The notes under the pieces are model-generated. The model ran no database searches and was not told the origin of the DNA. It was given only the letters and a program-made list of their open reading frames with translations. DNA of 64,000 nucleotides from Gammaproteobacteria bacterium BRH_c0 (GTDB taxonomy: Bacteria > Pseudomonadota > Gammaproteobacteria > Pseudomonadales > Porticoccaceae), in the NCBI GenBank assembly GCA_000961645.1, contig LADM01000133.1, positions 124,001 through 188,000 of the forward strand, read 5' to 3'. The position numbers and the translations under genes are program-made. Numbering within the stretch: position 1 is the stretch's first letter; every line of letters begins with the position of its first letter. This document shows, piece by piece, positions 35,446-44,695 of this stretch.

Positions 35446-36272
35446 CAGACGGACAAGAAACCATCAAATCAAGCATCTGGTTTGAGGAGGCCGAAGCGGA
35501 CAACCCCTATGCCGCAGCGAGCTGCTACTGCTCGGGTTATGACGTTTACGGCGATCTGCTGGGAAAGGTTTCCTGGGTGCAATATCTGTATTTATTGTTC
35601 AAACTCGACTTGCCGGACCCGCAGCATGCCAGACTACTGGAAACCCTGGCAGTGGCACTTGCCAATCCCGGTATCCGCGATCACAGTGTGCGGGCGGCAA
35701 TGAATGCAGGAGTAGCCGGCTCAACAAAGGCGTCCGCGTTGATGGCAGCGGTCGCGGTGGGCGCTGGAAACCTGGGTGGTGGTCGCGAAGTGTATCTGTG
35801 CCTTGACCTTTGGCATCATTTGGGAAGCGATATGGAAAAATGGCAACACGCGATCTCTCAACCAAGTCAGGACGAGAGAATTGATGTCTGGTTGCCCATG
35901 GAGCATTTCCCGGGTTTTGACCCCAACGGTGTTACCTGCCCCAGACCGGTGGTGCAGACTTTGGCTCTTCTGGCCGACATTGGCTCCTATCAGCCACTCA
36001 TCTGGCTGCGGGATCACAGAAGCGAACTTGAGGCCGCAACGGGTTATCCTCTCTCTATGGCCGGTGTCGCTGCAGCGGCCTTTCATGCTTTGGGGTTTAG
36101 CTCTGAGCAGGCTGAAATGCTCTATCTGCTCCTGCGTCTGCCCGGCGCAGCGGCTCACGCGCTCGAACAAGAACAACATGGCTGGCGACAGTATCCATTT
36201 TTTGGGACAGCACTCAAGCCAATGGCCGACGCTGATTACCAGTCCCTGATGAAGACAACGGAAGCGAAATGA
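35442..36272 (+). CDS. Citrate-synthase-fold protein A, catalytic residues apparently lost
   Basis: 276 residues, shorter than citrate synthase (about 370-430) and near the size of citryl-CoA-lyase-like proteins. By eye, 'AGSTKASALMAAVAVGAGNLGGG' aligns with the helix before 'GPLHGGAN', 'HFPGFDPNG' with 'GFGHRVY', and 'YPLSMAGVAAAAFHALGF' with 'YPNVDFYSAVVYSLLGF'. At these three places the catalytic His, His and Asp are Gly, Pro (or Asp) and Met. 'LPGAAAHALEQ' matches the CoA-site helix. It may be a pseudoenzyme, half of a heteromer with the next gene, or have a new chemistry. Overlaps both neighbours by four bases. Confidence 0.7.
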   Translation: MTDGQETIKSSIWFEEAEADNPYAAASCYCSGYDVYGDLLGKVSWVQYLYLLFKLDLPDPQHARLLETLAVALANPGIRDHSVRAAMNAGVAGSTKASALMAAVAVGAGNLGGGREVYLCLDLWHHLGSDMEKWQHAISQPSQDERIDVWLPMEHFPGFDPNGVTCPRPVVQTLALLADIGSYQPLIWLRDHRSELEAATGYPLSMAGVAAAAFHALGFSSEQAEMLYLLLRLPGAAAHALEQEQHGWRQYPFFGTALKPMADADYQSLMKTTEAK

Positions 36273-37090
36273 TGGAGTCAACGCGCAACTCGCTGGCCTA
36301 TTTCGACAATCATTGGCCAACCAATAAGGGCGCCTGGTTTCCCGGTGAGGCGGTGCGTTACAGGGAAATGTCCCTGTTTGATGATTTTAGAGACAAGAGC
36401 TGGATGGACCTGCTCATCTACGGCATTCGCGGCACAATGCCCCAGCCGGAAGTATCAAGGTTGATGGAGCAGATTTGGATCATCTGCACAAGCTATCCTG
36501 ATCCACGCTTGTGGAATAATCGGGTCGCGGCACTGGCTGGCACCACAAGAAGTACTGGCGCCCTTGCCCTTGGCGTTGCCACAGCCGTTTCTGAAGCGTC
36601 AATTTACGGCAGAAGACCGGATATTATCGGTTGTGAATTTCTGATTAGCACATGTGATCAGGTAGCAGCTGGTGGGGAACTCGATGTGATAGTCATGGAA
36701 TATTTGAAGAAACACCGATCAATTCCAGGCTTTGGCCGTCCGATTATCTCCAGGGACGAGCGCATAGAGCCACTTCTTGCCGTTGCGCGAGAGCTGGAAT
36801 TGGACAGGGGTGATCATTTGGCCCTGGTGAAAAGAATAGAGGATGTGCTGGATCGCAAACGGATGCGTATGAAAGCCAATATTTCCAGCTACTGCGCGGC
36901 GCTACTGGCCGACCTCGGCTTCTCACCGCGCGAGTTTTACAATACGGTGTTGCTTTCATTTACCGGGGGCATCATGCCATGCTATCTGGATGCTGTTGAA
37001 AAACCGGAAGGTGTTTTTTTCCCATTATCCTGTTCAAAAATACAATACCAGGGTGCAGGAATACGGAGATTGGAGAATGTTAAAAAATAA
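36269..37090 (+). CDS. Citrate-synthase-fold protein B, catalytic residues apparently lost
   Basis: 273 residues and distantly similar to the preceding protein. 'RLWNNRVAALAGTTRSTGALALGVATAVSEA' matches the citrate synthase helix before the first catalytic His, which is missing. IPGFGRPIISRDER matches 'GFGHPVYK' with Arg in place of His. 'KANISSYCAALLADLGFSPREFY' matches 'NVDFYSGxVxxxLG' with Ser in place of Asp. The C-terminus 'CSKIQYQGAGIRRL' resembles the end of citryl-CoA lyases. The pair probably forms a complex. Translationally coupled to protein A; its 3' end overlaps the receptor gene by 14 bases. Confidence 0.7.
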   Translation: MMESTRNSLAYFDNHWPTNKGAWFPGEAVRYREMSLFDDFRDKSWMDLLIYGIRGTMPQPEVSRLMEQIWIICTSYPDPRLWNNRVAALAGTTRSTGALALGVATAVSEASIYGRRPDIIGCEFLISTCDQVAAGGELDVIVMEYLKKHRSIPGFGRPIISRDERIEPLLAVARELELDRGDHLALVKRIEDVLDRKRMRMKANISSYCAALLADLGFSPREFYNTVLLSFTGGIMPCYLDAVEKPEGVFFPLSCSKIQYQGAGIRRLENVKK

Positions 37091-39218
37091 TAATAGTTTA
37101 CTTGCTCTGTTGCTTGCTGTCGGTGGTTTTGCGGGCACGGCTGTAGCTGATGACGAAGTAGTGGATGAATTGCTTGGCCTTTATGGCAGTGAAGAGTTCA
37201 TCAGTATCGCGACAGGCTATCGCCAGCCAGTGTCAAAGGCACCTGCCGTGGCATCTATCATTGATAGCGACGAAATCAAGAGAATAGGCGCCACTGATAT
37301 TGATGATGTTTTGGAGCTTGTACCAGGACTACATATTGCGAGAAGTTATCAGGGTTATAATCCCATATATACTTTCCGCGGTGTCTATTCAGATTTCAAC
37401 CCGCAAGTACTGATGCTGGTTAACGGCATTCCGGTAACGAACCTGTTCACCGGCAATCGCAGTAATACCTGGTTTGGAATGCCTGTGTCAGCGATACAGC
37501 GCATTGAGATTATAAGAGGACCGGGGTCGGCAATTTATGGTGCCGATGCTTTTGCCGGTGTAATCAATATCATCACCAAAAGTGGCCAGGATCTCAATGG
37601 AGCCGAAGTCGGCGTCCGTCACGGCACCTATGACACTTCTGATTTTTTTACGACTTATGGCAAAGAATGGACAGATTCATCGCTTGCATTCATTCTGGAA
37701 GGATCCCGCACCAATGGACTGGATAAGATCATTGAGTCAGATGCACAATCATTCCTCGATCAACAGACCGGGACCAATGCTTCCTACGCTCCTGGCCCGT
37801 TAAATCTGCAGCGTGATTCAATCGATATGCGGTTGGATTACCGTTACAAGGATCTCGTTATTAGGGGTGGCTATCAGGGTCGATTTAATGCCGGAGGTGG
37901 TGTTGGTCTTGTGCAGGCTCTGGACAACAGCAGTGAATACAGAAGCGAGAGAATCAATGCTGATATAACCTATGGGATTGATTCCTTATTGCCAGACCTG
38001 TCAGCGACATTTTCTGCCAGTTTTCTGCATACAACCCAGGAGGTCGAAGAGAATGTCATCCTCTTCCCGCCAGGCTCCACTGGTTTGTTCCTTGATGAAA
38101 CCGGCAGCCCCCTCCCGCCAGGGCTGTTTCCGGATGGAGTCATTGGCAATCCTGAAGTTTATGAGCGCCACAATCGCGTTAATGCCAATTTTCATTACAC
38201 CCGATTTGTTGATCATGATTTGAGCCTTGGTATTGGCTACTATCATGGAGATGTTTACAAAGTTAAGGAAAGCAAGAATTACTGCACCGACTCAGTGAGC
38301 TGTGACTATATCCTTGCTCAGGGTGGCGTTGTCGATGTATCTGACACACCTTTTGTTTTTCTTCGTGAAAGCGATCGCAAGAATTACTACATCTATCTGC
38401 AGGACATATTCAATCTGGCAAACGATTGGGAACTCACTGCCGGACTGCGCTACGATCATTATTCAGATTTTGGTGAAACAATTAACCCGCGCTTAGCGCT
38501 CGTCTGGTCAACATCCAATAGCCTGACTACCAAATTGCTGTATGGCGAAGCGTTCAGGGCGCCAGCTTTTACTGAAACTCGCAACATCAACAATCCTGCA
38601 GCTTTGGGTAATCCGGATCTTAGCCCAGAGACTTTGAGGAGTGTGGAGCTGGCTTTTGACTACAAGCCGATCTATGCACTGAATACCATTTTTAACATGT
38701 TTTATTACGAATGGGATGACATTATCCAGTTTGTCCCCGGCCCTGGTGGTGGCAATACTGCACAGAATGCCGGTCAGCAAAATGGCTATGGCGCAGAATT
38801 TGAAGCCAAATGGAACTTGTCTCCTGACATTTACTTGCTTGCCAATTATTCCTGGCAGAAATCCACCAACGACAGTACAGACAGGGACGCAGCAAACGCA
38901 CCTGAAAAGCAGCTCTATGTCCAGGTAAACTGGGAACTAAATTCGGATTTTGAGCTTAACCTGCAAACCAACTGGGTCATGGACCGCAGGCGGGAGTTCA
39001 ACGACCCGCGCAGTTCTGTCGATGACTATGTGCTGGTCGATATCACACTGAGGAAATCAAATATCTGGAACGATATCGATGTTGCCTTCATCGTCAAGAA
39101 TGTTTTTGATGAGGATGCAAGAGAGCCTTCGCCAAATGGTGTTCCTCAACCCCTCATACCGAATGATTTACCTTTGCCTGGCAGGCAGTTAATGGGTGAA
39201 ATTCGCTATCAGTTTTAA
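37077..39218 (+). CDS. TonB-dependent outer-membrane receptor
   Basis: 713 residues. Signal peptide (LLALLLAVGGFAGTAVADD), then a short acidic N-terminus 'ELLGLYGSEEFISIATG' and the plug domain ('VASIIDSDEIKRIGATDIDDVLELVPGLHI', 'VLMLVNGIPVT', 'IQRIEIIRGPGSAIYGADAFAGVINIITK'). The rest is a 22-strand barrel pattern ending 'GRQLMGEIRYQF' with the terminal aromatic typical of outer-membrane proteins. The substrate is not evident; no Fur box is seen upstream. GGAGATTGGAGA before the ATG is a good ribosome site. Coexpression with a binding protein and a sensor kinase suggests sensing or uptake of one ligand. Confidence 0.93.
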   Translation: MLKNNNSLLALLLAVGGFAGTAVADDEVVDELLGLYGSEEFISIATGYRQPVSKAPAVASIIDSDEIKRIGATDIDDVLELVPGLHIARSYQGYNPIYTFRGVYSDFNPQVLMLVNGIPVTNLFTGNRSNTWFGMPVSAIQRIEIIRGPGSAIYGADAFAGVINIITKSGQDLNGAEVGVRHGTYDTSDFFTTYGKEWTDSSLAFILEGSRTNGLDKIIESDAQSFLDQQTGTNASYAPGPLNLQRDSIDMRLDYRYKDLVIRGGYQGRFNAGGGVGLVQALDNSSEYRSERINADITYGIDSLLPDLSATFSASFLHTTQEVEENVILFPPGSTGLFLDETGSPLPPGLFPDGVIGNPEVYERHNRVNANFHYTRFVDHDLSLGIGYYHGDVYKVKESKNYCTDSVSCDYILAQGGVVDVSDTPFVFLRESDRKNYYIYLQDIFNLANDWELTAGLRYDHYSDFGETINPRLALVWSTSNSLTTKLLYGEAFRAPAFTETRNINNPAALGNPDLSPETLRSVELAFDYKPIYALNTIFNMFYYEWDDIIQFVPGPGGGNTAQNAGQQNGYGAEFEAKWNLSPDIYLLANYSWQKSTNDSTDRDAANAPEKQLYVQVNWELNSDFELNLQTNWVMDRRREFNDPRSSVDDYVLVDITLRKSNIWNDIDVAFIVKNVFDEDAREPSPNGVPQPLIPNDLPLPGRQLMGEIRYQF

Positions 39219-39231
39219 GAAAGGAATCTTG

Positions 39232-40188
39232 ATGTATACCCAGCAAATGGACAGATACCGCTGTAGCAGATTAAGTATTATCTGGAAGGTAATCCTGCCT
39301 GCCATTATTTTTCTGTTGCCAGGGGTGGCTATGGCGGATTACAAGCCGGATATAGCGGTAGTCTACCCCCTTGTCAGGGAGCCTTTTGCGGCGCTCTACA
39401 GAGATTATGTGGTGGGAATCACTGAAAGTACGCCTGATAATTTGCGCCAGTTTCATGTCAATGGGGACGGAAGGGAGGTTCTGTCACGTATTTCATTGCA
39501 GACGCCGCCAGATGTCTATATCGCTCTTGGTAACAAGAGCGTTGAAATAATCAGCTCCCTGAACATTAAAAAACCCATAGTGGCAGTGGTTTCAGATCGC
39601 GAGCATGAAGACAAAATCACCAGCGGTATCCTTCTTAAACCACCAGCGGACGTCTATCTTGCCAGCCTCCTGGATATCCATAAGGGCGTGAAAGAAGTTT
39701 ATGTGGTCTATAATCCTGAAAATGATCAGTTGCTTATCGATGAGGCCAGGTTATTTTTAAGCCAGAAAGGCATCAAAATCAACGCGATTGCGGCCAGCAA
39801 TATCCGTCAGGCAGCTTCGGGGTATCAATCAATATTAAAAAATGCCAAGGCCTTCTCTGCGGTCTGGCTGCTGCCCGATTCCAGCTTCCTTGACATGTCG
39901 CTCCTGTCAACGGTGCTTGATGTGGCTTGGGAAAAAAAGCTGATTGTCTTCTCTTCAAACCCGTTGTTTGTCAAACATGGAGCTTTGTTTGCCATCTACC
40001 CGGACAATAAAAAAATTGGTTTGACGCTGGGTTTGATTGCACAGGAAGTACATGACAACAAGCCTCATGGTTTGCAGTCTTTACGTGATGTTCGCCTAGC
40101 CGTGAATCAACGGACTCTTAACCATCTTGGGATTGAGCTCTCGCCTCAGGTTAAAGCAAAAATTGAACTTATGCTGCCTGGTCGATAG
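39232..40188 (+). CDS. Periplasmic binding protein, ABC_sub_bind (type I) family
   Basis: 318 residues. The signal peptide has a longer N-region ('WKVILPAIIFLLPGVAMADYKPD', AMA-D cleavage). The mature part follows the PF04392-type fold: 'IAVVYPLVREPFAALYRDYVVGI', 'PDVYIALGNKSVEII', 'IVAVVSDREHEDKITSGILL', 'VKEVYVVYNPENDQLLIDEARLFL', 'SAVWLLPDSSFLDMSLLSTV'. No permease or ATPase gene is nearby, so it probably delivers its ligand to the adjoining sensor kinase or the TonB receptor rather than an ABC importer. It starts 13 bases after the receptor gene, behind AAGAAAGGA. Confidence 0.82.
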   Translation: MYTQQMDRYRCSRLSIIWKVILPAIIFLLPGVAMADYKPDIAVVYPLVREPFAALYRDYVVGITESTPDNLRQFHVNGDGREVLSRISLQTPPDVYIALGNKSVEIISSLNIKKPIVAVVSDREHEDKITSGILLKPPADVYLASLLDIHKGVKEVYVVYNPENDQLLIDEARLFLSQKGIKINAIAASNIRQAASGYQSILKNAKAFSAVWLLPDSSFLDMSLLSTVLDVAWEKKLIVFSSNPLFVKHGALFAIYPDNKKIGLTLGLIAQEVHDNKPHGLQSLRDVRLAVNQRTLNHLGIELSPQVKAKIELMLPGR

Positions 40189-40199
40189 CAGGAGAACGT

Positions 40200-43100
40200 G
40201 TGAAAGGAAAACATTTTTCAGAACGATTTGAATTTTGGCAGCAGCTAGTGCTGACATTGATTATTGGCATTACATTCCTTGCCTTTGCAACGTCGATTTC
40301 CATTGCTTTTATCAATAATAATTCTGTCAAGGCACAAATTGTTCAACAGGCAAGTTATCTGACCGAGTTGATATCCAAACAATCCAGGCTAGCACTTCTT
40401 TATCAGAGCAATACTTCCGCACGGGAGACAGCCGACGTTGCCTTGCAATTTCCAGATGTGGTCGGCATTTCAATAGCCAATGAGAACGATGAAGTTCTAT
40501 TTCAGGATGGGGTTATTGCTGGTGGAAATCTGTTCGGCACATCCAAAGACGAAAACAGGGCCTCACTAGAGTATGAGGACGATGATTATCTTGTTTTTAT
40601 AGCTCCTGTCGTCACAGAACCACTTAACAGCTCTGTGTGGGAAGTCGAGCTGGAGGAGGCTGGAGCAGTTGCCCCATCAGAGAAGATAGGCTCTGTGAAG
40701 CTGGTTTTTTCCAAGGAATCTCTTAAATCAAGCCAGAACGATATTTTGCAGGGAAATTTCGGCGTCTCATTTATTGTTGCCTTGTTATTGCTTGGCATGG
40801 TCATCTTTATGACGCGCAAAATGACCATACCCCTCAAAGACCTTTCCGCTGTCATGCTGCGTGCCCAACAGGGTGAGATTAATCTTCGAGCCTCACCTCG
40901 TGGCCCCAAAGATATTGTCAGTATGCAGCATTCATTCAATACCATGATGGAGGCCATTGAATTACGCGATTACCAATTGCGCAAAGCCCGGGATGTAGCC
41001 TTGCAAACGGCTGAAATCAAATCACAGTTCGCCGCCAATGTATCCCATGAACTGAGAACGCCAATGAACTCTGTATTGGGGATGCTGGATCTTCTTACCT
41101 ACATGGGGTTGACTGGCAAACAGCTTGAATATATCGAAACTGCCAGGCATTCAGCACAGAACCTACTTGATCTTATTGACGATATCCTCTCCTATGTTCA
41201 TGCGGATTCAGGTGAGATCGTTCTTGAGGAACGTGATACCGATCTTATGGATCTCGTCGAAGATGTCTTAAACCTGCTGTCTGCCCAGGCTTTGCGCAAG
41301 AAACTCGATCTGGGCTACAACATTGCTCCAGATGCCCCCCGTGCAAGGATTGACTCGCAACGCATCAAACTGATCCTGATGAATCTTGTTGGCAATGCCA
41401 TCAAGTTTACTGACACAGGTGAAATTTCAATCACTGTTGATCTGCACCAGGATGAGTCTGATCAGAGTCTGAAGTTGCTGTTCATGGTCAAGGATACAGG
41501 TGTTGGGATCAGGCATGAGAACCAGAGCAGAATCTTTGATGCCTTTTCCCAGGAGGATGCCACCACCACCAGGAAATACGGTGGCACTGGCCTCGGCCTG
41601 GCGATTTGTAAACAGTATGTCTCATTGATGAAAGGTGAGATATTTGTCAAAAGTGAACAGTACAAGGGTAGTGAGTTTTCATTCACTATCCCCCTGAAAT
41701 CGAAATCAGTTATTTCTCCTTCCGTCCTACCTGAGTCAGCCATTACCAGGATTCGGGCGCTGGTAGCTGACGATGCAAGTATTGTTCGTCAGTTTCTCGG
41801 TCAATGGATATCGGCACACGGAGGCGAAGCCGATGCCGCATCGAGTGTGAATGATCTATTGGCGCTTTTAAGCAGGGCAGACAACGAGAGCTATACCTAT
41901 AGCCACCTGTTTATCGATGAAAATCTTTCTGGCTCAATGCTGGGCGATTTTCTGAAGTTGATCAGAAATCATAGCTGCGCAAAAAATATAGTGATCTGTA
42001 TTCTTGTCAATCCCTGGGTAACCGAATCCCTGGCGGGAGTATCCGACTGCTTTTTTATCGAAAAACCGCTTACCGATGTCAAACTGTCCAACGTCCTTCT
42101 GTCAGATAATTTCCAGGAAAGGTCGGTGAGGCGGCCATCTCTAACCAATATTTTTTCTCGTCAACTTAACAAGAGAATTCTGGTTGTTGATGACAACCGT
42201 GCGAACCGGCTGGTCGCCAGTGCAATGCTTGAGCAATTTGGTTGTGATTGCGATTACGCTCAGAATGGACAGGGAGCTGTGGAAAAAATCGCCAGCAAGT
42301 CATTTGACCTGGTGTTGATGGATTGCAATATGCCGGTAATGGACGGTTACGAAGCTACTCGCAGCATCCGCTCGCTAACGTCACCAGTCAGTAATAATCT
42401 GCCAATAATTGGTATGACAGCCAACAATTCCCCTGAAGAGCGGCTGCGCTGCGCGGATGCTGGGATGAATGATCTCCTGGTCAAACCACTGACAGTGGAT
42501 GGTTTGAATACTCTTCTCAAACATTATTTCAATCAACCCAAGGTGGCATCAAACGCGAAAGTTGCTATCAAGTCCTTTGATCAACGCACCCTCGAGGTGT
42601 TAAAGGAAAATGTAGGAGAAGTGTTCATCACGGTCGTTGATGCCTTTATTGATGACCTGCCCATGTATCTGCTTTCACTACGCTCAGCGATCTCCAAGAA
42701 TGATCCCCAGCAGGTCTATGAACTGGCTCATACCATCAAGGGTACAGCTGCGACAGTCGGCGCCGACATTGTCGCCAGCTTGTCGAGAAAGCTGGAGGAA
42801 ATGGGCAAGGCGGGTGATTTACGTGGTGCTGAGGTGTTCTTTACTGAATTGGAGAATTCATCAACCAAGGTTTCCAGCGATATCAAAAATTATCTGCGCA
42901 CCATTGAAACCGAGAACTACCGCTACCAGGCTGTTGATGACAAATCGGTCATTCTGATTGCAGACGACGACATGTCGATGCGCAAACTTTTTGCCAATGC
43001 TCTGCGCTCGGATGGTTTCCGGATACTTGAGGCCAGCAATGGGCAGAGTGTGCTGGCACTTTGCGAGCGCTCCATGCCGGACATCATTCTCCTTGATGCC

Positions 43101-44630
43101 ATCATGCCTGAGCTGGACGGGTTTGAAGCCTGCAAAAAAATTCGGCAACTTCACGATGGCAGCCATGTGCCGGTTCTAATGGTCACCTCGCTCGACGATG
43201 AGCAATCCATAGCCCAGGCTTTTTCAGTGGGTGCGACTGACTACATAACCAAGCCTGTCAATTTTTCCGTGCTCAGGCAGCGTGTCAATCGCTTGTTGCA
43301 GACCAGCCGGATTGAACGTCATGTGCGCCAGTTGGCCTATCATGATGCCTTGACCGGGCTTCCCAATCGGGCGCTGTTCAGCCAGCAACTGCGGCATAAA
43401 ATCAGTCGCTCAAGCCTGAACCAGAAGAATATGGCTGTACTTTTTCTCGACCTCAACAGGTTTAAACTGATTAACGATTCCCTGGGGCACGACGCTGGTG
43501 ATCTTGTTCTCAAGGCGGCTGCAGAGAGAATCAGTCGCTGTGTGCGATCCACTGATTTTGTTGCTCGCCTTGGTGGCGATGAATTTACGGTCATTTTTGA
43601 AGACCTGGATTCGCCGCAGGTCGCGGCTGATATCAGCAAGAAAATTTGTGACTCCCTTCGTGCACCCTTTGTGTTTCTGCATCAGCAGATGTTTATCTCT
43701 GCCAGTATTGGTATTGCGGTCTATCCCCATGACGGCACTGACATGAACTCATTGGTGAAGCACGCGGATACCGCCATGTTCAAGGCCAAGGATGCTGGCA
43801 AGGATTTCTGCTTCTATGAATCGGGAATGGAATACGAAATCACCGAAAAACTGGAAATGGAGCGTGATCTTCGCACTTCCATAGAACTTGACCAGATCAC
43901 ATTTTATTACCAGCCCCAGGTACACCTGGCTACAGGTGAGGTTGTTGGCTTCGAATCTCTGGTGCGTTGGGATCATCCTGAAAAGGGCATTCTGGCGGCG
44001 GCTACTTTTATCTCGGTTGCAGAAGAGTCTGACTTGGTGCGGGAATTTGCCACCCTCGCTTTTGAACAGGGGTTCCGGCAACTGCAAAACTGGTATGACC
44101 AGGATCTTCACCTGCGGTTGGCTGTCAATGTGTCCGGGGGAGAATTTCAGCACGGCAAGCTGCGGGAGCAGATTCTCCGATTGCTTGCTGAGTACAGCTT
44201 TGCCGCGCCGCTACTGGAAATTGAAATTACTGAATCGATGCTGATGGAACAGCCTGAGCTGGCGCAGTCAGAGATTAATATATTGAGGAATGAAGGCCTG
44301 TCGATTGCCATTGATGATTTTGGCAGCGGCTTTTCTTCACTCAATTATCTCAAGCGCTTTTCCGTTGATGTGCTAAAAATCGATCGGGCTTTTGTCAAGG
44401 ATTGCCACGTTGACAAGAACGACCAGGCCATTATTACCGGAATTGTTACTCTGGCAAAAAGCCTGAATCTGCAAGTCATTGCGGAAGGTGTCGAAAAAGC
44501 TGAACAGGCTGAATTTCTCAAAGCAGTGGGCTGCGATATGGCCCAGGGTTACTTTTTTGGTCGGCCGGTCAGCGCAGAGGAGATACAGTCGCAAATAGAT
44601 CGTGGGCTGATCAACATCAGAAGACGTTGA
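40200..44630 (+). CDS. Hybrid histidine kinase with three REC, Hpt, GGDEF and EAL domains
   Basis: 1476 residues. Order: TM helix (about 17-38), periplasmic sensor (40-185), TM helix (190-206), HAMP, HisKA with NVSHELRTPMN (His283), HATPase ('NLVGNAIKFTDTG', 'DTGVGI', 'YGGTGLGLAICK'), REC1 (Asp573 in FIDENL, weak), REC2 (Asp708 in 'LMDCNMPVMDG'), Hpt (His844 in ELAHTIKGTA), REC3 (Asp966 in 'LLDAIMPELDG'), GGDEF (1125-1129, with inhibitory-site RSTD at 1116-1119) and EAL (E1252-S-L, DDFGSG at 1372-1377). All cores look intact, so it could both make and break c-di-GMP under phosphorelay control. GTG start behind CAGGAGAAC. It is last in the operon. Confidence 0.93.
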   Translation: MKGKHFSERFEFWQQLVLTLIIGITFLAFATSISIAFINNNSVKAQIVQQASYLTELISKQSRLALLYQSNTSARETADVALQFPDVVGISIANENDEVLFQDGVIAGGNLFGTSKDENRASLEYEDDDYLVFIAPVVTEPLNSSVWEVELEEAGAVAPSEKIGSVKLVFSKESLKSSQNDILQGNFGVSFIVALLLLGMVIFMTRKMTIPLKDLSAVMLRAQQGEINLRASPRGPKDIVSMQHSFNTMMEAIELRDYQLRKARDVALQTAEIKSQFAANVSHELRTPMNSVLGMLDLLTYMGLTGKQLEYIETARHSAQNLLDLIDDILSYVHADSGEIVLEERDTDLMDLVEDVLNLLSAQALRKKLDLGYNIAPDAPRARIDSQRIKLILMNLVGNAIKFTDTGEISITVDLHQDESDQSLKLLFMVKDTGVGIRHENQSRIFDAFSQEDATTTRKYGGTGLGLAICKQYVSLMKGEIFVKSEQYKGSEFSFTIPLKSKSVISPSVLPESAITRIRALVADDASIVRQFLGQWISAHGGEADAASSVNDLLALLSRADNESYTYSHLFIDENLSGSMLGDFLKLIRNHSCAKNIVICILVNPWVTESLAGVSDCFFIEKPLTDVKLSNVLLSDNFQERSVRRPSLTNIFSRQLNKRILVVDDNRANRLVASAMLEQFGCDCDYAQNGQGAVEKIASKSFDLVLMDCNMPVMDGYEATRSIRSLTSPVSNNLPIIGMTANNSPEERLRCADAGMNDLLVKPLTVDGLNTLLKHYFNQPKVASNAKVAIKSFDQRTLEVLKENVGEVFITVVDAFIDDLPMYLLSLRSAISKNDPQQVYELAHTIKGTAATVGADIVASLSRKLEEMGKAGDLRGAEVFFTELENSSTKVSSDIKNYLRTIETENYRYQAVDDKSVILIADDDMSMRKLFANALRSDGFRILEASNGQSVLALCERSMPDIILLDAIMPELDGFEACKKIRQLHDGSHVPVLMVTSLDDEQSIAQAFSVGATDYITKPVNFSVLRQRVNRLLQTSRIERHVRQLAYHDALTGLPNRALFSQQLRHKISRSSLNQKNMAVLFLDLNRFKLINDSLGHDAGDLVLKAAAERISRCVRSTDFVARLGGDEFTVIFEDLDSPQVAADISKKICDSLRAPFVFLHQQMFISASIGIAVYPHDGTDMNSLVKHADTAMFKAKDAGKDFCFYESGMEYEITEKLEMERDLRTSIELDQITFYYQPQVHLATGEVVGFESLVRWDHPEKGILAAATFISVAEESDLVREFATLAFEQGFRQLQNWYDQDLHLRLAVNVSGGEFQHGKLREQILRLLAEYSFAAPLLEIEITESMLMEQPELAQSEINILRNEGLSIAIDDFGSGFSSLNYLKRFSVDVLKIDRAFVKDCHVDKNDQAIITGIVTLAKSLNLQVIAEGVEKAEQAEFLKAVGCDMAQGYFFGRPVSAEEIQSQIDRGLINIRRR

Positions 44631-44634
44631 TAGT

Positions 44635-44655
44635 GGACGCCCTGTCAGGGCGTCC
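44635..44655. terminator. Hairpin between convergent operons
   Basis: Perfect 8-bp stem GGACGCCC/GGGCGTCC with loop TGTCA, just after the hybrid kinase stop. No T run on either side, so intrinsic termination is uncertain, but its place between the converging hybrid kinase and epimerase genes fits a terminator or mRNA end. Confidence 0.5.
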
Positions 44656-44695
44656 AGAGGTGGGGTCAGCTGTCAGTAAATGCTGTTTCCCATTT

